DNA of 64,000 bases from assembly GCF_003591515.1 (NCBI RefSeq), contig NZ_QZCG01000009.1, positions 62,001 through 126,000 of the forward strand, written 5' to 3'. Made by a program: the position numbers and the translations under genes. Shown in pieces: positions 1 through 7,890 of the stretch (position 1 is the first letter of the stretch; the number at the start of each line of letters is the position of its first letter). The notes beneath the pieces are model-generated. The model was given only the letters and a program-made list of their open reading frames with translations, ran no database searches and was not told the DNA's origin. Origin of the DNA: Paracoccus onubensis (GTDB lineage Bacteria > Pseudomonadota > Alphaproteobacteria > Rhodobacterales > Rhodobacteraceae).

Positions 1-1
1 C

Positions 2-376
2 CCGGCGATGCGTGAACGCGGCTGGGGCCGGATCGTCAATTTCGCATCGCTGCAATCCTATCGCGCCTTCGCCGCGGGTATCGCCTATGGCGCATCCAAG
101 GGCGGCATCGCCCAGATGACTCGCGCGATGGCCGAGGCGTGGTCCGGTTCCGGCATCACCGCCAACGCCCTTGGCCCCGGTTTCTTCCGTACCGAGCTGA
201 CCGCTGCCGTCTTTGCCGACGATGCCCTTGCCGCGCGCAATGCCGGGCAGACCTGTATCGGTCGCAATGGCGAGTCACAGGACATGGATGGGCCGCTGCT
301 TTTTCTATGCTCGGAGGCCTCGGCCTATGTGACCGGGCAGATCCTGATGGTCGACGGAGGATTCACCGCGAAATGA
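2..376 (+). CDS. SDR-family oxidoreductase, 3' part (gluconate 5-dehydrogenase-like)
   Basis: C-terminal part of a short-chain dehydrogenase/reductase; the frame is open to the left edge, so the NAD(P)-binding N-terminus lies outside the window. Visible are the catalytic YxxxK motif (YGASKGG), the preceding Ser-containing strand (VNFASLQS), the [11 protein letters not shown] loop and the terminal DGG segment typical of classical SDRs. Its stop overlaps the start of the zinc alcohol dehydrogenase (ATGA), so the two are probably co-translated. An SDR paired with a zinc MDR dehydrogenase is common in sugar-acid and polyol catabolism, for example idonate/gluconate oxidation, but the substrate cannot be read from the sequence. 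Confidence 0.85.
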   Translation, partial: PAMRERGWGRIVNFASLQSYRAFAAGIAYGASKGGIAQMTRAMAEAWSGSGITANALGPGFFRTELTAAVFADDALAARNAGQTCIGRNGESQDMDGPLLFLCSEASAYVTGQILMVDGGFTAK

Positions 377-1350
377 AAGCCCTGGTCTATACCGCTGCCG
401 AAACGCTCAGGATGGCCGATCTGCCCGACCCGGTCCCACAGACGGGCGAAGTTCTGGTACGAGTCGAGGCGGTCGGCATCTGCGGATCGGACATGCATGC
501 CTTTCTGGGCCATGACGAACGCCGCCCCCCGCCGCTGATCCTCGGTCACGAGGTCGCCGGTACCATCGCCAGCGGTCCCCGCAAAGGCCAGCGTGTGACC
601 GTGAACCCGCTGGCGACATGCGGCGCCTGCCCCGCCTGCCTGTCGGGGCGCGACAATCTTTGCCCTGATCGCCATATCATCTCGATGCCGGGGCGCGAGG
701 GCGGATTTGCGGAACTGATCCGTTCGCCCGAGCGCAACCTTGTGCCGCTGCCCGACCATGTGCCCGCAACCGTCGCCTGTCTGACAGAACCGCTAGCCTG
801 CGGTTGGCACGCGGTCAGGCGAGGCTTGCAATCGCTCGACGGCGGCGCGGACCGGGTTCTGATCCTTGGCGGCGGAGCCATTGGTTTCGGCGCGGCCCTG
901 TGCGCCCGCGCCCTTGGCTGCCACAGCATCACTATCATTGAGCCGAATCCGCTACGTCGAGAAAAACTTGCCGGGGCCGACAGCTTTGAGGTTCTGGAAC
1001 AACCGCCCACCGATATCGCCCCGGATCTGGTCATCGACGCGGTGGGCATTGCCGCAACACGGCAAAATGCCTCGGATCTGGTCCGTCCCGGCGGGAGTAT
1101 CCTGCATATCGGTCTGGGTCAGGCCAGTGACGGGCTGAACATCCGGCGCATGACCCTGCAGGAAATCACTTTCATCGGCACCTATACCTATACGCAGCAG
1201 GATTTCCACGATTGTGCGCAGGCGATCTTTGATGGCCGCCTTGGCCCCTGCAACTGGACCGAAACGCGCACCCTTGGTGACGGCCCGGCAGCTTTTGCCG
1301 ATATTCTTGGCAATCGCATCGCCTCACCCAAGCTTGTCCTGTTGCCATGA
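373..1350 (+). CDS. Zinc-dependent alcohol dehydrogenase (MDR family)
   Basis: 325-residue medium-chain dehydrogenase/reductase that would oxidise a secondary alcohol of a sugar or polyol with NAD(P). The GroES-like N-terminal half carries the catalytic zinc site ([14 protein letters not shown]) and the structural-zinc cysteine lobe [15 protein letters not shown]; the Rossmann half has GGGAIGFG. Length is normal to slightly short for sorbitol/idonate-type dehydrogenases (about 340). ATG at 373 is chosen because it overlaps the SDR stop as ATGA and gives the expected family N-terminus (MKALVY); longer upstream extensions in this frame would run through the SDR gene. Substrate unknown. Confidence 0.9.
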   Translation: MKALVYTAAETLRMADLPDPVPQTGEVLVRVEAVGICGSDMHAFLGHDERRPPPLILGHEVAGTIASGPRKGQRVTVNPLATCGACPACLSGRDNLCPDRHIISMPGREGGFAELIRSPERNLVPLPDHVPATVACLTEPLACGWHAVRRGLQSLDGGADRVLILGGGAIGFGAALCARALGCHSITIIEPNPLRREKLAGADSFEVLEQPPTDIAPDLVIDAVGIAATRQNASDLVRPGGSILHIGLGQASDGLNIRRMTLQEITFIGTYTYTQQDFHDCAQAIFDGRLGPCNWTETRTLGDGPAAFADILGNRIASPKLVLLP

Positions 1351-1659
1351 CCTATCCACTTATCCGGATCTGTGTCTTTTGACAGGTAATGTAAAAAAAT
1401 CTTACAGTTCATATAAGAATTAATCCGTTTTTGGCAGCGGAGATTTCAAATACATTGATTCTGCCGGAACAAGGTTCAGCACAGGGCACGATGCAGTCTG
1501 TTCGGGCAAGACCTGAATTCAGGGAGGGATTTTTTCGGTTTCGCCCAAATCCGCCGGCTTTCACCTTCTGACTTCCCTGCCACAGTCGGGGAACACCGCC
1601 AGCATCGACGGGCCGCGTTGGGAGACGTGGTTCAAGCCAGACCAGTCCAGGGAGGAGAC
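1351..1659. other. Intergenic region before the first ABC operon
   Basis: 309 bases with no convincing gene. The 5' half is AT-rich and holds an inverted repeat (listed separately). The 3' half leads into the ABC operon with a strong ribosome binding site (GGGAGGAG) just before 1660. A promoter for the ABC operon is expected here, but no clear -35/-10 pair stands out. Confidence 0.5.
1390..1406. promoter_or_regulatory. Inverted repeat TGTAA-N7-TTACA, candidate operator
   Basis: Perfect 5-base half-sites TGTAA and TTACA separated by seven A/T-rich bases, 254 bases upstream of the ABC ATPase start. A similar element occurs at 11142-11158 ahead of another operon, suggesting a shared regulator. 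Which protein binds is unknown; the neighbouring LysR product (4580-5491) is possible but not indicated. Confidence 0.35.
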
Positions 1660-2430
1660 ATGCAACACAAGGATCCATTGCTGACCGTGCAGGGTGTCAC
1701 CTTGCAATACAAGACGCCCCATCATCTGATCACGGCGACCTATAGGGTCAGCTTCGACGTCATGCAGGGCGATCGTTTCATCTTGCTTGGCCCGTCAGGC
1801 TGCGGCAAGTCCACGCTGCAAAAGGCGGTGGGCGGCTATATCACCCCGACCGAAGGCGAAATGCGCCTGAAAGGGCGCAAGATCACCCAGCCCGGACCTG
1901 ACCGGATGATGGTCTTTCAGGAATTCGACCAACTTCTGCCATGGAAGACCGTCAAGCAGAACGTGACCTTCGCGCTGCAGGCATCGGGGCGGATGAACAA
2001 GCGCGAAGCCGAAGAAAAGGCGATGGAATATGTCGTCAAGGTCGGTCTGGAAAGCTTCGCCGACAGCCATCCGCATATGCTGTCGGGCGGGATGAAACAG
2101 CGTGTCGCCATCGCTCGCGGCATGGCGATGGAACCGGATATCCTGCTGATGGATGAGCCCTTTGCCGCCCTGGACGCGCTGACCCGGCGCAGGATGCAGG
2201 ACGAATTGCTGAAACTGTGGGACGAAACCCGCTTCACCGTTCTTTTCGTCACCCATTCCATCGCCGAGGCAATCAAGATCGGCAACCGCATCCTGCTGCT
2301 GTCGCCCCATCCCGGCCGGGTCAAGGCTGAGCTGAACAGCACTACCGACCCGGCCCGTGCCACGGAACTGGAACAGTATATCCATCAAATGCTGTTCGCC
2401 CACGAACCCGAGGAGGCCGAGCATGTCTGA
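1660..2430 (+). CDS. ABC transporter ATP-binding protein, NitT/TauT family
   Basis: 256-residue ATPase energising uptake of a small anion or organic acid of the nitrate/sulfonate/taurine class. Walker [11 protein letters not shown]-loop VFQEFDQLLPW, signature LSGGMKQRVAIARG, Walker B ILLMDEPFAALD and the H-loop are all present. ATG 1660 is preferred over an upstream start at 1618 because it follows GGGAGGAGAC at the right spacing. The last eight bases overlap the permease gene, which starts right after its own AGGAGG. With the permease and binding protein it forms a complete importer; the TauE/SafE gene downstream hints at a sulfonate, but this is inference. Confidence 0.93.
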   Translation: MQHKDPLLTVQGVTLQYKTPHHLITATYRVSFDVMQGDRFILLGPSGCGKSTLQKAVGGYITPTEGEMRLKGRKITQPGPDRMMVFQEFDQLLPWKTVKQNVTFALQASGRMNKREAEEKAMEYVVKVGLESFADSHPHMLSGGMKQRVAIARGMAMEPDILLMDEPFAALDALTRRRMQDELLKLWDETRFTVLFVTHSIAEAIKIGNRILLLSPHPGRVKAELNSTTDPARATELEQYIHQMLFAHEPEEAEHV

Positions 2431-3325
2431 AGCGGTTGCACAATTGCGCTCTATCCGCCCCGAACCGGACGAGCCCCGTCCCGAAATCTTTCACGACGAG
2501 ATCGACGGTGACGATCTGAGCGTCGTCGAACAGCGCCTGTCCCTGTTCGAAATCCTCTATCGCGAAGCATGGCTGCGCAAACTGTTGATCCTGATCGTGC
2601 TTGCCGTGATCTGGGAAATCTATGGCCGTTCACTGAACAACGATCTGCTGTTTCCCACCTTCTCGGCGACGATAGCGGCGTTTTTCCGGGCGGTGATGGA
2701 TGGTTCGTTGCCCGCCGCCGCGTGGTCCTCGGGCAAAGTGCTGTTGATGGGTTACGGTCTTGGCATCGCATTGGCGGCAACGTTGACGGCGCTGGCCATG
2801 GCCTCGCGGATCGGCACCGATTTTCTGGAAACCATGACCTCGATGTTCAACCCGTTGCCGGCCATCGCACTGTTGCCGCTGGCGCTGATCTGGTTCGGGC
2901 TGGGCAATGCCAGCCTGATCTTCGTGCTTGTCCACTCGGTGACATGGGCCATCGCGCTGAATACCCATTCGGGCTTTCTCAATGTCAGCCAGACGATGAA
3001 AATGGTGGGGCGCAACTATGGCCTGCGGGGCCCCCGCTTCATCGCCAAAATCCTGATCCCCGCCGCCTTTCCAAGCATCCTGACCGGTCTCAAGATCGGT
3101 TGGGCCTTCGCATGGCGCACGCTGATCGCGGCGGAACTGGTCTTCGGCGTCAGTTCGGGTTCGGGTGGGCTTGGATGGCTGATCTTCGAGAACAAGAACA
3201 TGCTGGACATCCCCAAGGTCTTTGCCGGGTTGCTGACCGTCATCATCATTGGCCTTGTCGTCGAGAACCTGATCTTCCGCACTATCGAGCGGCTCACGAT
3301 CGAGCGCTGGGGCGTGCAGCACTGA
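2423..3325 (+). CDS. ABC transporter permease, NitT/TauT family
   Basis: 300-residue inner-membrane permease of the SsuC/TauC type. About 50 hydrophilic, acidic residues (rich in Asp, Glu and Pro) precede the first membrane helix near LLILIVLAVIWEIYG, a longer cytoplasmic N-terminus than usual. Several further hydrophobic segments follow, and the EAA-like coupling loop is recognisable around MVGRNYGLRGPRFIAKILIP. ATG 2423 follows AGGAGG and overlaps the ATPase stop, suggesting translational coupling. It should pair with the ATPase before it and the binding protein after it. Confidence 0.92.
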   Translation: MSEAVAQLRSIRPEPDEPRPEIFHDEIDGDDLSVVEQRLSLFEILYREAWLRKLLILIVLAVIWEIYGRSLNNDLLFPTFSATIAAFFRAVMDGSLPAAAWSSGKVLLMGYGLGIALAATLTALAMASRIGTDFLETMTSMFNPLPAIALLPLALIWFGLGNASLIFVLVHSVTWAIALNTHSGFLNVSQTMKMVGRNYGLRGPRFIAKILIPAAFPSILTGLKIGWAFAWRTLIAAELVFGVSSGSGGLGWLIFENKNMLDIPKVFAGLLTVIIIGLVVENLIFRTIERLTIERWGVQH

Positions 3326-3335
3326 CAAGACAGCC

Positions 3336-3360
3336 GACCCCCGCAACAACGCCGGGGGTC
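3336..3360 (+). terminator. Intercistronic hairpin between permease and binding-protein genes
   Basis: Perfect 8-base stem GACCCCCG / CGGGGGTC with a 9-base loop, no T-run after it, 44 bases before the binding-protein ATG. Such elements often stabilise mRNA ends or partly attenuate transcription so that subunits are made in unequal amounts. Called from sequence symmetry only. Confidence 0.5.
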
Positions 3361-3403
3361 CGCCATCACAAGTCGGCACATGGCCGGCATCAGGGAGGAA
3401 AAA

Positions 3404-4402
3404 ATGAAACATTTCAAACTAACCGCGCTGACTCTGGGTCTGGTCATGACCGCCGTGCCTGCTCTGGCCGAGGTAACGACCGTGCGTCTCGCCAAGCAAT
3501 TCGGCATCGGCTATCTGCCGCTGACCCTGATCGAGGAACAGGGCCTGCTGGAAAAGCACGCGCAGGAGGCCGGGCTTGAGCTAAGCACCGAATGGCTGCG
3601 CTTTACCGGTGGCTCGGGCATGAACGAGGCGCTGCTGTCGGATAATCTCGACATCGCGTCGGGTGGTGTCGGACCCCTGCTGACGATCTGGGCGCGCACC
3701 CAGAACAACATGCAGATCAAGGGGATTGCCGCACTCGAATCGATGCCGCTCTATCTGGTGACGACCGATCCCGAGGTGCAGTCGCTGGCCGATTTCAACA
3801 GCTCTCACAAGATCGCGCTGCCGGCGGTCAAGACCTCGATTCAGGCGATCACGCTGCAAATGGGGGCCGAGAAGTTGCTGGGCGAGGGTCAGCATGGCGC
3901 GCTGGACGCCTTTACCGTCTCGATGGGTCATCCCGATGCGCAGCTTGCCATGATGGGCGGTCAGTCCGAGATCAACGCCCATTTCGGCGCCCCGCCCTTC
4001 CAGCAGCAGGAACTGAAGGATGAAGGCGCGCATAAGGTTCTGGACAGCTTCGAGGTGCTGGGCGGCCCGCACACCTTCAACCTGATCTGGGCCAAGAACG
4101 ACTTTATCGAGAACAACCCGCAGGTGACCGCCGCGCTGATGGGCGCGCTTGAGGAAAGCATCGCCTTCATCAAGGAAAACCCCGAGGAGGCCGCACGGAT
4201 CTGGGCCGAAGCCGAGGCAACCAACCTCACCCACGAAGAAATCGTCGAGCTGATCACGGATGAGCGGGTAAACTGGACGACCACGCCCGAGGGCATCCTG
4301 CCCTATGTCGAATACATGTCGCGTTCAGGGCTGATCACGGTCTCGACCGAGGACTGGCGCGATATCTTCTTCGAGACCGTCCACGACACGGATGGCAGCT
4401 AA
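3404..4402 (+). CDS. ABC transporter substrate-binding protein, NitT/TauT family
   Basis: 332-residue periplasmic binding protein with a Sec signal peptide of about 22 residues (MKHFK..., hydrophobic core, cleavage likely after ALA). The mature part begins VTTVRLAKQFGIGYLP, like the THI5/NMT1 and SsuA groups that bind sulfonates, nitrate or thiamine precursors. ATG 3404 is chosen over 3380 because GGGAGGAAAAA precedes it and the signal peptide starts there. Third gene of the importer after ATPase and permease; ligand not determinable from sequence. Confidence 0.92.
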   Translation: MKHFKLTALTLGLVMTAVPALAEVTTVRLAKQFGIGYLPLTLIEEQGLLEKHAQEAGLELSTEWLRFTGGSGMNEALLSDNLDIASGGVGPLLTIWARTQNNMQIKGIAALESMPLYLVTTDPEVQSLADFNSSHKIALPAVKTSIQAITLQMGAEKLLGEGQHGALDAFTVSMGHPDAQLAMMGGQSEINAHFGAPPFQQQELKDEGAHKVLDSFEVLGGPHTFNLIWAKNDFIENNPQVTAALMGALEESIAFIKENPEEAARIWAEAEATNLTHEEIVELITDERVNWTTTPEGILPYVEYMSRSGLITVSTEDWRDIFFETVHDTDGS

Positions 4403-4426
4403 GGGCAGACAGCGGCATGCCCTGCC

Positions 4427-4445
4427 CCGCCGGTTCGGCCGGCGG
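4427..4445 (+). terminator. Possible terminator after the NitT/TauT operon
   Basis: Inverted repeat CCGCCGG-TTCGG-CCGGCGG, a 7-base GC stem with a short loop, 25 bases after the binding-protein stop. No T-run follows, so it is at best a weak intrinsic terminator or a 3'-end stabiliser. Confidence 0.45.
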
Positions 4446-4579
4446 AGGCACATTTAAGCAAAACTGAACAATCCCGTAACCTGCGTAAAGCTCGTGTAAA
4501 TGACTCTTTCGGGATGCGACGGTAAAGGATGAGCCTGCGCGGGCATCCGGCCCGTAGCTGCTCAGGAAAGACGGATCCC

Positions 4580-5491
4580 ATGTCCATCAGAATGCTCAGG
4601 ACACTGATCGCCATCGCGGATCGCGGCACGTTCAGTGCGGCGGCAGATGCGGTGTTCGTCACCCATGCCGCTGTCAGCCAGCAGATGCGTGCGCTGGAGG
4701 AGGAATGGCAGGTGGCGATCTTCAATCGCTCGACCCGGACCCCCGAACTGACCCCGGTCGGCCGCGACATCGTCGCCAAGGCGCGCGAAGTGGTGCGCGC
4801 CTATGACGACATCCTGCCCTCGGTGATCGGTAATGACGGGCTTAGCGGCCGCTTCTCGCTGGGATCTGCGCCCACGGCGCTGACCGGGCTGGTGCCGCTG
4901 GCGACATCCATCCTTCAGGCGCGTTATCGCGATCTGCATGTAGCGCTGTTTCCGGGTCTCACCACCTATCTGATCCATCAGGTCGAGCGGAACAGCCTTG
5001 ATGCGGCACTGGTGTCGAAACCGCCGATCCTGCCCCGCGATCTGGTCTGGCATCAGATCGCCAGCGAGGAACTGGTGCTGATCACATCGCAGCGCGTCGA
5101 CAGCGACGACCCGGCCGAGATCCTGCGCACTCATCCCTTCATCCGCTTTTCGCGCGATGCCGTCGTCGGCACCATCATCGAGGGCTGGATGCAGGCTCAT
5201 GACATCCATGTCCATGACAGCATGGAGATGGTCGGACTGGATGCGATATCCAGCCTTGTGATGGCGGATCTGGGCGTATCGATCATTCCACGTCCCTGCG
5301 TGCAGGTGCTGAACCCGCTGCCGCTGCGCCATTTCTCGCTGGCCGCCAAGGATCCGCCGACACGCGAGCTGGGCCTGATCCATATCCGCGACACAAGCAA
5401 AAGCCGCGCCATCGAAGAACTGGTCGGCGCCATGCAGCGCGCGGTCGTGATCGGCAAATTCTCTCCCGATACGATTACCGGAGCATCGTGA
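4580..5491 (+). CDS. LysR-family transcriptional regulator
   Basis: 303-residue LTTR. The winged helix-turn-helix covers roughly residues 1-65 (MLRTLIAIADRGTFSAAAD, then VTHAAVSQQMRALEEEW), followed by the periplasmic-binding-like effector domain. ATG 4580 follows AGGAAAG and gives the canonical N-terminus; a start at 4529 would add an unlikely basic extension. It lies between the NitT/TauT importer and the exporter gene on the same strand, so it probably controls both. The 4450-4500 stretch ahead of it has three GTAA repeats on one face, which could be part of its site. Confidence 0.92.
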   Translation: MSIRMLRTLIAIADRGTFSAAADAVFVTHAAVSQQMRALEEEWQVAIFNRSTRTPELTPVGRDIVAKAREVVRAYDDILPSVIGNDGLSGRFSLGSAPTALTGLVPLATSILQARYRDLHVALFPGLTTYLIHQVERNSLDAALVSKPPILPRDLVWHQIASEELVLITSQRVDSDDPAEILRTHPFIRFSRDAVVGTIIEGWMQAHDIHVHDSMEMVGLDAISSLVMADLGVSIIPRPCVQVLNPLPLRHFSLAAKDPPTRELGLIHIRDTSKSRAIEELVGAMQRAVVIGKFSPDTITGAS

Positions 5492-5492
5492 C

Positions 5493-6236
5493 GTGACGAC
5501 AGGATTCATAGCCGCCCTGATGGCGGGCGCCCTTGCCGGAGGCTTCATCAACGGGCTTGCGGGATTCGGCACGGCGCTGCTGGCGCTTGGCATCTGGTTG
5601 CAGATCATGCCGCCACCGCAGGCCGTCGCGATCGCTGTGGTGATGTCGGTGGCCAGCGGTTTGCAGGGGGTCTGGATCGTGCGCGGCAATATCCGTGACA
5701 ACCCGCGCAGGCTGGCCCGGTTTCTGCTGCCTGCTATCTTCGGCATTCCGCTGGGGGTCACATTACTGTCGGTGATCGGCACCTTCACGCTGAAGATGAC
5801 CATCGCCGCTTTCATGATCGTCTATGGTGGGTTCTTCACATTGCGCCGGTCTCTGCCCCGATTTGACCGCCCGACGCCGGTCGCGGATTCCACTATCGGC
5901 TTTCTGGGCGGCATCCTTGGCGGGGCAGCCTCGCTGTCAGGTGCGTTGCCGACGATGTGGTGCGCCATGCGGCCCTGGACCAAAGGCGACACCCGCGCCG
6001 TGCTGCAACCTTATAATGTTTCAGTTCTGGCGCTGACGATGCTGTTTCTGGCATGGCAAGGGCAATATACCCGCGAAACGCTGCTGCTGATCGGGCTGGC
6101 GCTGCCTGCCACCATGATCGGCGCACAACTGGGCATCACCCTGTTTCACCGGCTGGACGATCTGGCCTTCCGGCGGCTGCTGATCGGGCTGATGTTCGCC
6201 TCGGGCCTGCTGCTGGCGCTGCGCGAGTTGTTCTGA
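5493..6236 (+). CDS. TauE/SafE-family anion exporter/permease
   Basis: 247-residue integral membrane protein with about eight hydrophobic segments in two repeats, including the family-like start GALAGGFINGLAGFGTALLALG and the second-repeat GFLGGILGGAASLSGALPTMW. Members export sulfite, sulfoacetate or related anions produced during sulfonate breakdown. The GTG start at 5493 lies two bases after the LysR stop, so it is coupled to that gene. Its partner importer upstream makes a sulfonate theme plausible; the SorAB genes at 27-29 kb would then remove sulfite. The substrate is inference. Confidence 0.85.
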   Translation: MTTGFIAALMAGALAGGFINGLAGFGTALLALGIWLQIMPPPQAVAIAVVMSVASGLQGVWIVRGNIRDNPRRLARFLLPAIFGIPLGVTLLSVIGTFTLKMTIAAFMIVYGGFFTLRRSLPRFDRPTPVADSTIGFLGGILGGAASLSGALPTMWCAMRPWTKGDTRAVLQPYNVSVLALTMLFLAWQGQYTRETLLLIGLALPATMIGAQLGITLFHRLDDLAFRRLLIGLMFASGLLLALRELF

Positions 6237-6247
6237 CGGCTCGGGGA

Positions 6248-6916
6248 TCAACCGATCAACTCGTCGCGGCGATCATCCGTCTCGCCAAAGCGCTTCAGCG
6301 TGGCCGGTCTCGTGCCCTCGTAAACCCGTTCCAGATTCTCCGCGATCTTGGCGTTCTCGCGTTCGAAGAGGCAGTTCCCCTCCAGATCCGAAGCGACGAG
6401 GAACGGCCCCATGCGGTTGCATTTCAGCACCCACATCGCCTGAGCCAGCCCCAGTTCCTCGTGCCAATGGACGGCCTCGACATTCTCGACCCCGCGCCCC
6501 AGCAACGCGCCGGTGCCATAGCCGACGGTGGACAGATAGATCGCGCCATTCGGAACGAAATATTCCTTGTAATCCTTCGAGGACATGCCGCCCTTGCCGA
6601 CGATCAGCCGTGCGCCGGTTCTGGCCATCCATTCGGGCAGCCATTTGGCAAAACGGAAACTGGCGGTCGCGGTCACCGCGCCCATGTCGAATGTGCCGTC
6701 CTCGCGGATCGAGGCCGCGGGCGAGCAATGGAAATTCGCCGCGCTTTGCGAAGGCAATTCCATCGGAATATTGGCCCGCCCTTCCAACGCCCTCATATAA
6801 ACGCCCTCACGCGCCGTATACATCAGCCCCTGAAGATAAACGACATCGCCCAGCCGCAACGCGGCGATATCTTCATGCGTGGGGGTGGTGGACAGGATCA
6901 CTTCACGCAGTTTCAT
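6248..6916 (-). CDS. Class I fumarase / L(+)-tartrate dehydratase, beta subunit
   Basis: 222-residue beta subunit of the two-subunit Fe-S hydro-lyase family that interconverts fumarate and malate or dehydrates tartrate to oxaloacetate. Recognisable segments are REVILSTTPTHEDIAALRLG, GDVVYLQGLMYTAREG and the conserved IVGKGGMSSKDY loop. The start at 6916 overlaps the alpha-subunit stop as ATGA; the longer open frame upstream runs through the alpha gene and is not real. Last gene of the six-gene minus operon that includes a complex II, so fumarate is the more natural substrate, but tartrate cannot be excluded. Confidence 0.9.
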   Translation of the reverse strand: MKLREVILSTTPTHEDIAALRLGDVVYLQGLMYTAREGVYMRALEGRANIPMELPSQSAANFHCSPAASIREDGTFDMGAVTATASFRFAKWLPEWMARTGARLIVGKGGMSSKDYKEYFVPNGAIYLSTVGYGTGALLGRGVENVEAVHWHEELGLAQAMWVLKCNRMGPFLVASDLEGNCLFERENAKIAENLERVYEGTRPATLKRFGETDDRRDELIG

Positions 6917-7869
6917 CCGGCAGCCTCCAGCGCCATATCCCAGTCGACGCCCTCGCGCCGCTGATAGGGGGTGAACCAGTCGGGATCGGTGCGATGCTCG
7001 ACCCGTCCATCGGGAAAGATCCGCGCCACAGCCCGGCGCGAGGACAGGCAGAATGCGTGAACCGACATCTGCATGCCCCCGGTGTGACAATAGCCGACCT
7101 CGATATGAGCATCGATCACCATGTTCTTGCCGACGAAACCCATCGCGCCCATGCCGATGGAATTGCCAAGCTCTTTCAGTTCCTCCTCCAGCGCGGCGAT
7201 GCGGGGATCGCTGTTGCGGTCGCCCACGGTGCGCAGACAGGCGGCACGTTTGCCCAGCACCATGCAGCTGTCCTTGCAGCCGCCCAAACCGATGCCGATG
7301 ATTGCAGGCTGGCAGGCCAGGCCCCGCTTGCCAAAGGCCACCAGACTGTCCAGATAAAAACGCTTGATCCCCTCGATCCCATCCGAAGGGAACAGCATCC
7401 GGTAATCGGTCCCGAACAGCCCGCCCTTGTGAACGGTGATCAGGTCGATCCATTCGCCGCCCGGCTCATAGCCATATTCGATCTCGGGCGCACCGATACC
7501 GACATTGTTGTCATGGTCGGTTCGCCACAGCGGATGCACCCGGTTCGGCCGCAACGGCACGGAGCGTGTGGCATCGGCGGTCGCGCGGCGCAAAGTCGCC
7601 TCCAGTGCGATCGGGCCGCCCTCGATCCGGGTATCGTTGCCCATCTTCACATACCAGCGCGGAGTTCCCGTATCGCCGCACATCGCGCGCCGGTCCTGCT
7701 TCGCCGCCTCGTAGTTTTCCAGCATCGCCTGCAACACGAAGGAACTCAGATCGCCGTCCTCGGTCTTTGCGGCAGCCTTCAGCCCATTCAGATAATCCTC
7801 GGGGATCTCGATGGCGGCCTTGGCCATCAGGGTTCCGGCGGTGGCTTCTATAACATTGATCGGAATCAT
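6913..7869 (-). CDS. Class I fumarase / L(+)-tartrate dehydratase, alpha subunit
   Basis: 318-residue alpha subunit carrying the oxygen-sensitive [4Fe-4S] cluster. Three candidate cluster cysteines sit in the expected contexts: MCGDTGTPRWY, GGCKDSC and the C-terminal GYCHTGG/HAFC region; QPAIIGIGLGGCKD is a family hallmark. It is encoded directly after the flavoprotein subunit of the complex II-like enzyme and overlaps the beta subunit gene. Co-transcription with a succinate/fumarate enzyme suggests a C4-dicarboxylate branch working under low oxygen or alongside the main TCA enzymes. Confidence 0.9.
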   Translation of the reverse strand: MIPINVIEATAGTLMAKAAIEIPEDYLNGLKAAAKTEDGDLSSFVLQAMLENYEAAKQDRRAMCGDTGTPRWYVKMGNDTRIEGGPIALEATLRRATADATRSVPLRPNRVHPLWRTDHDNNVGIGAPEIEYGYEPGGEWIDLITVHKGGLFGTDYRMLFPSDGIEGIKRFYLDSLVAFGKRGLACQPAIIGIGLGGCKDSCMVLGKRAACLRTVGDRNSDPRIAALEEELKELGNSIGMGAMGFVGKNMVIDAHIEVGYCHTGGMQMSVHAFCLSSRRAVARIFPDGRVEHRTDPDWFTPYQRREGVDWDMALEAAG

Positions 7870-7890
7870 GTTCGCTTCCTCCTCGGTCGG

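Noticed and set aside
2569..3579. 336-codon plus-strand frame
   Set aside because: Shifted frame over the permease and the binding-protein start; arginine/glycine-rich nonsense sequence.
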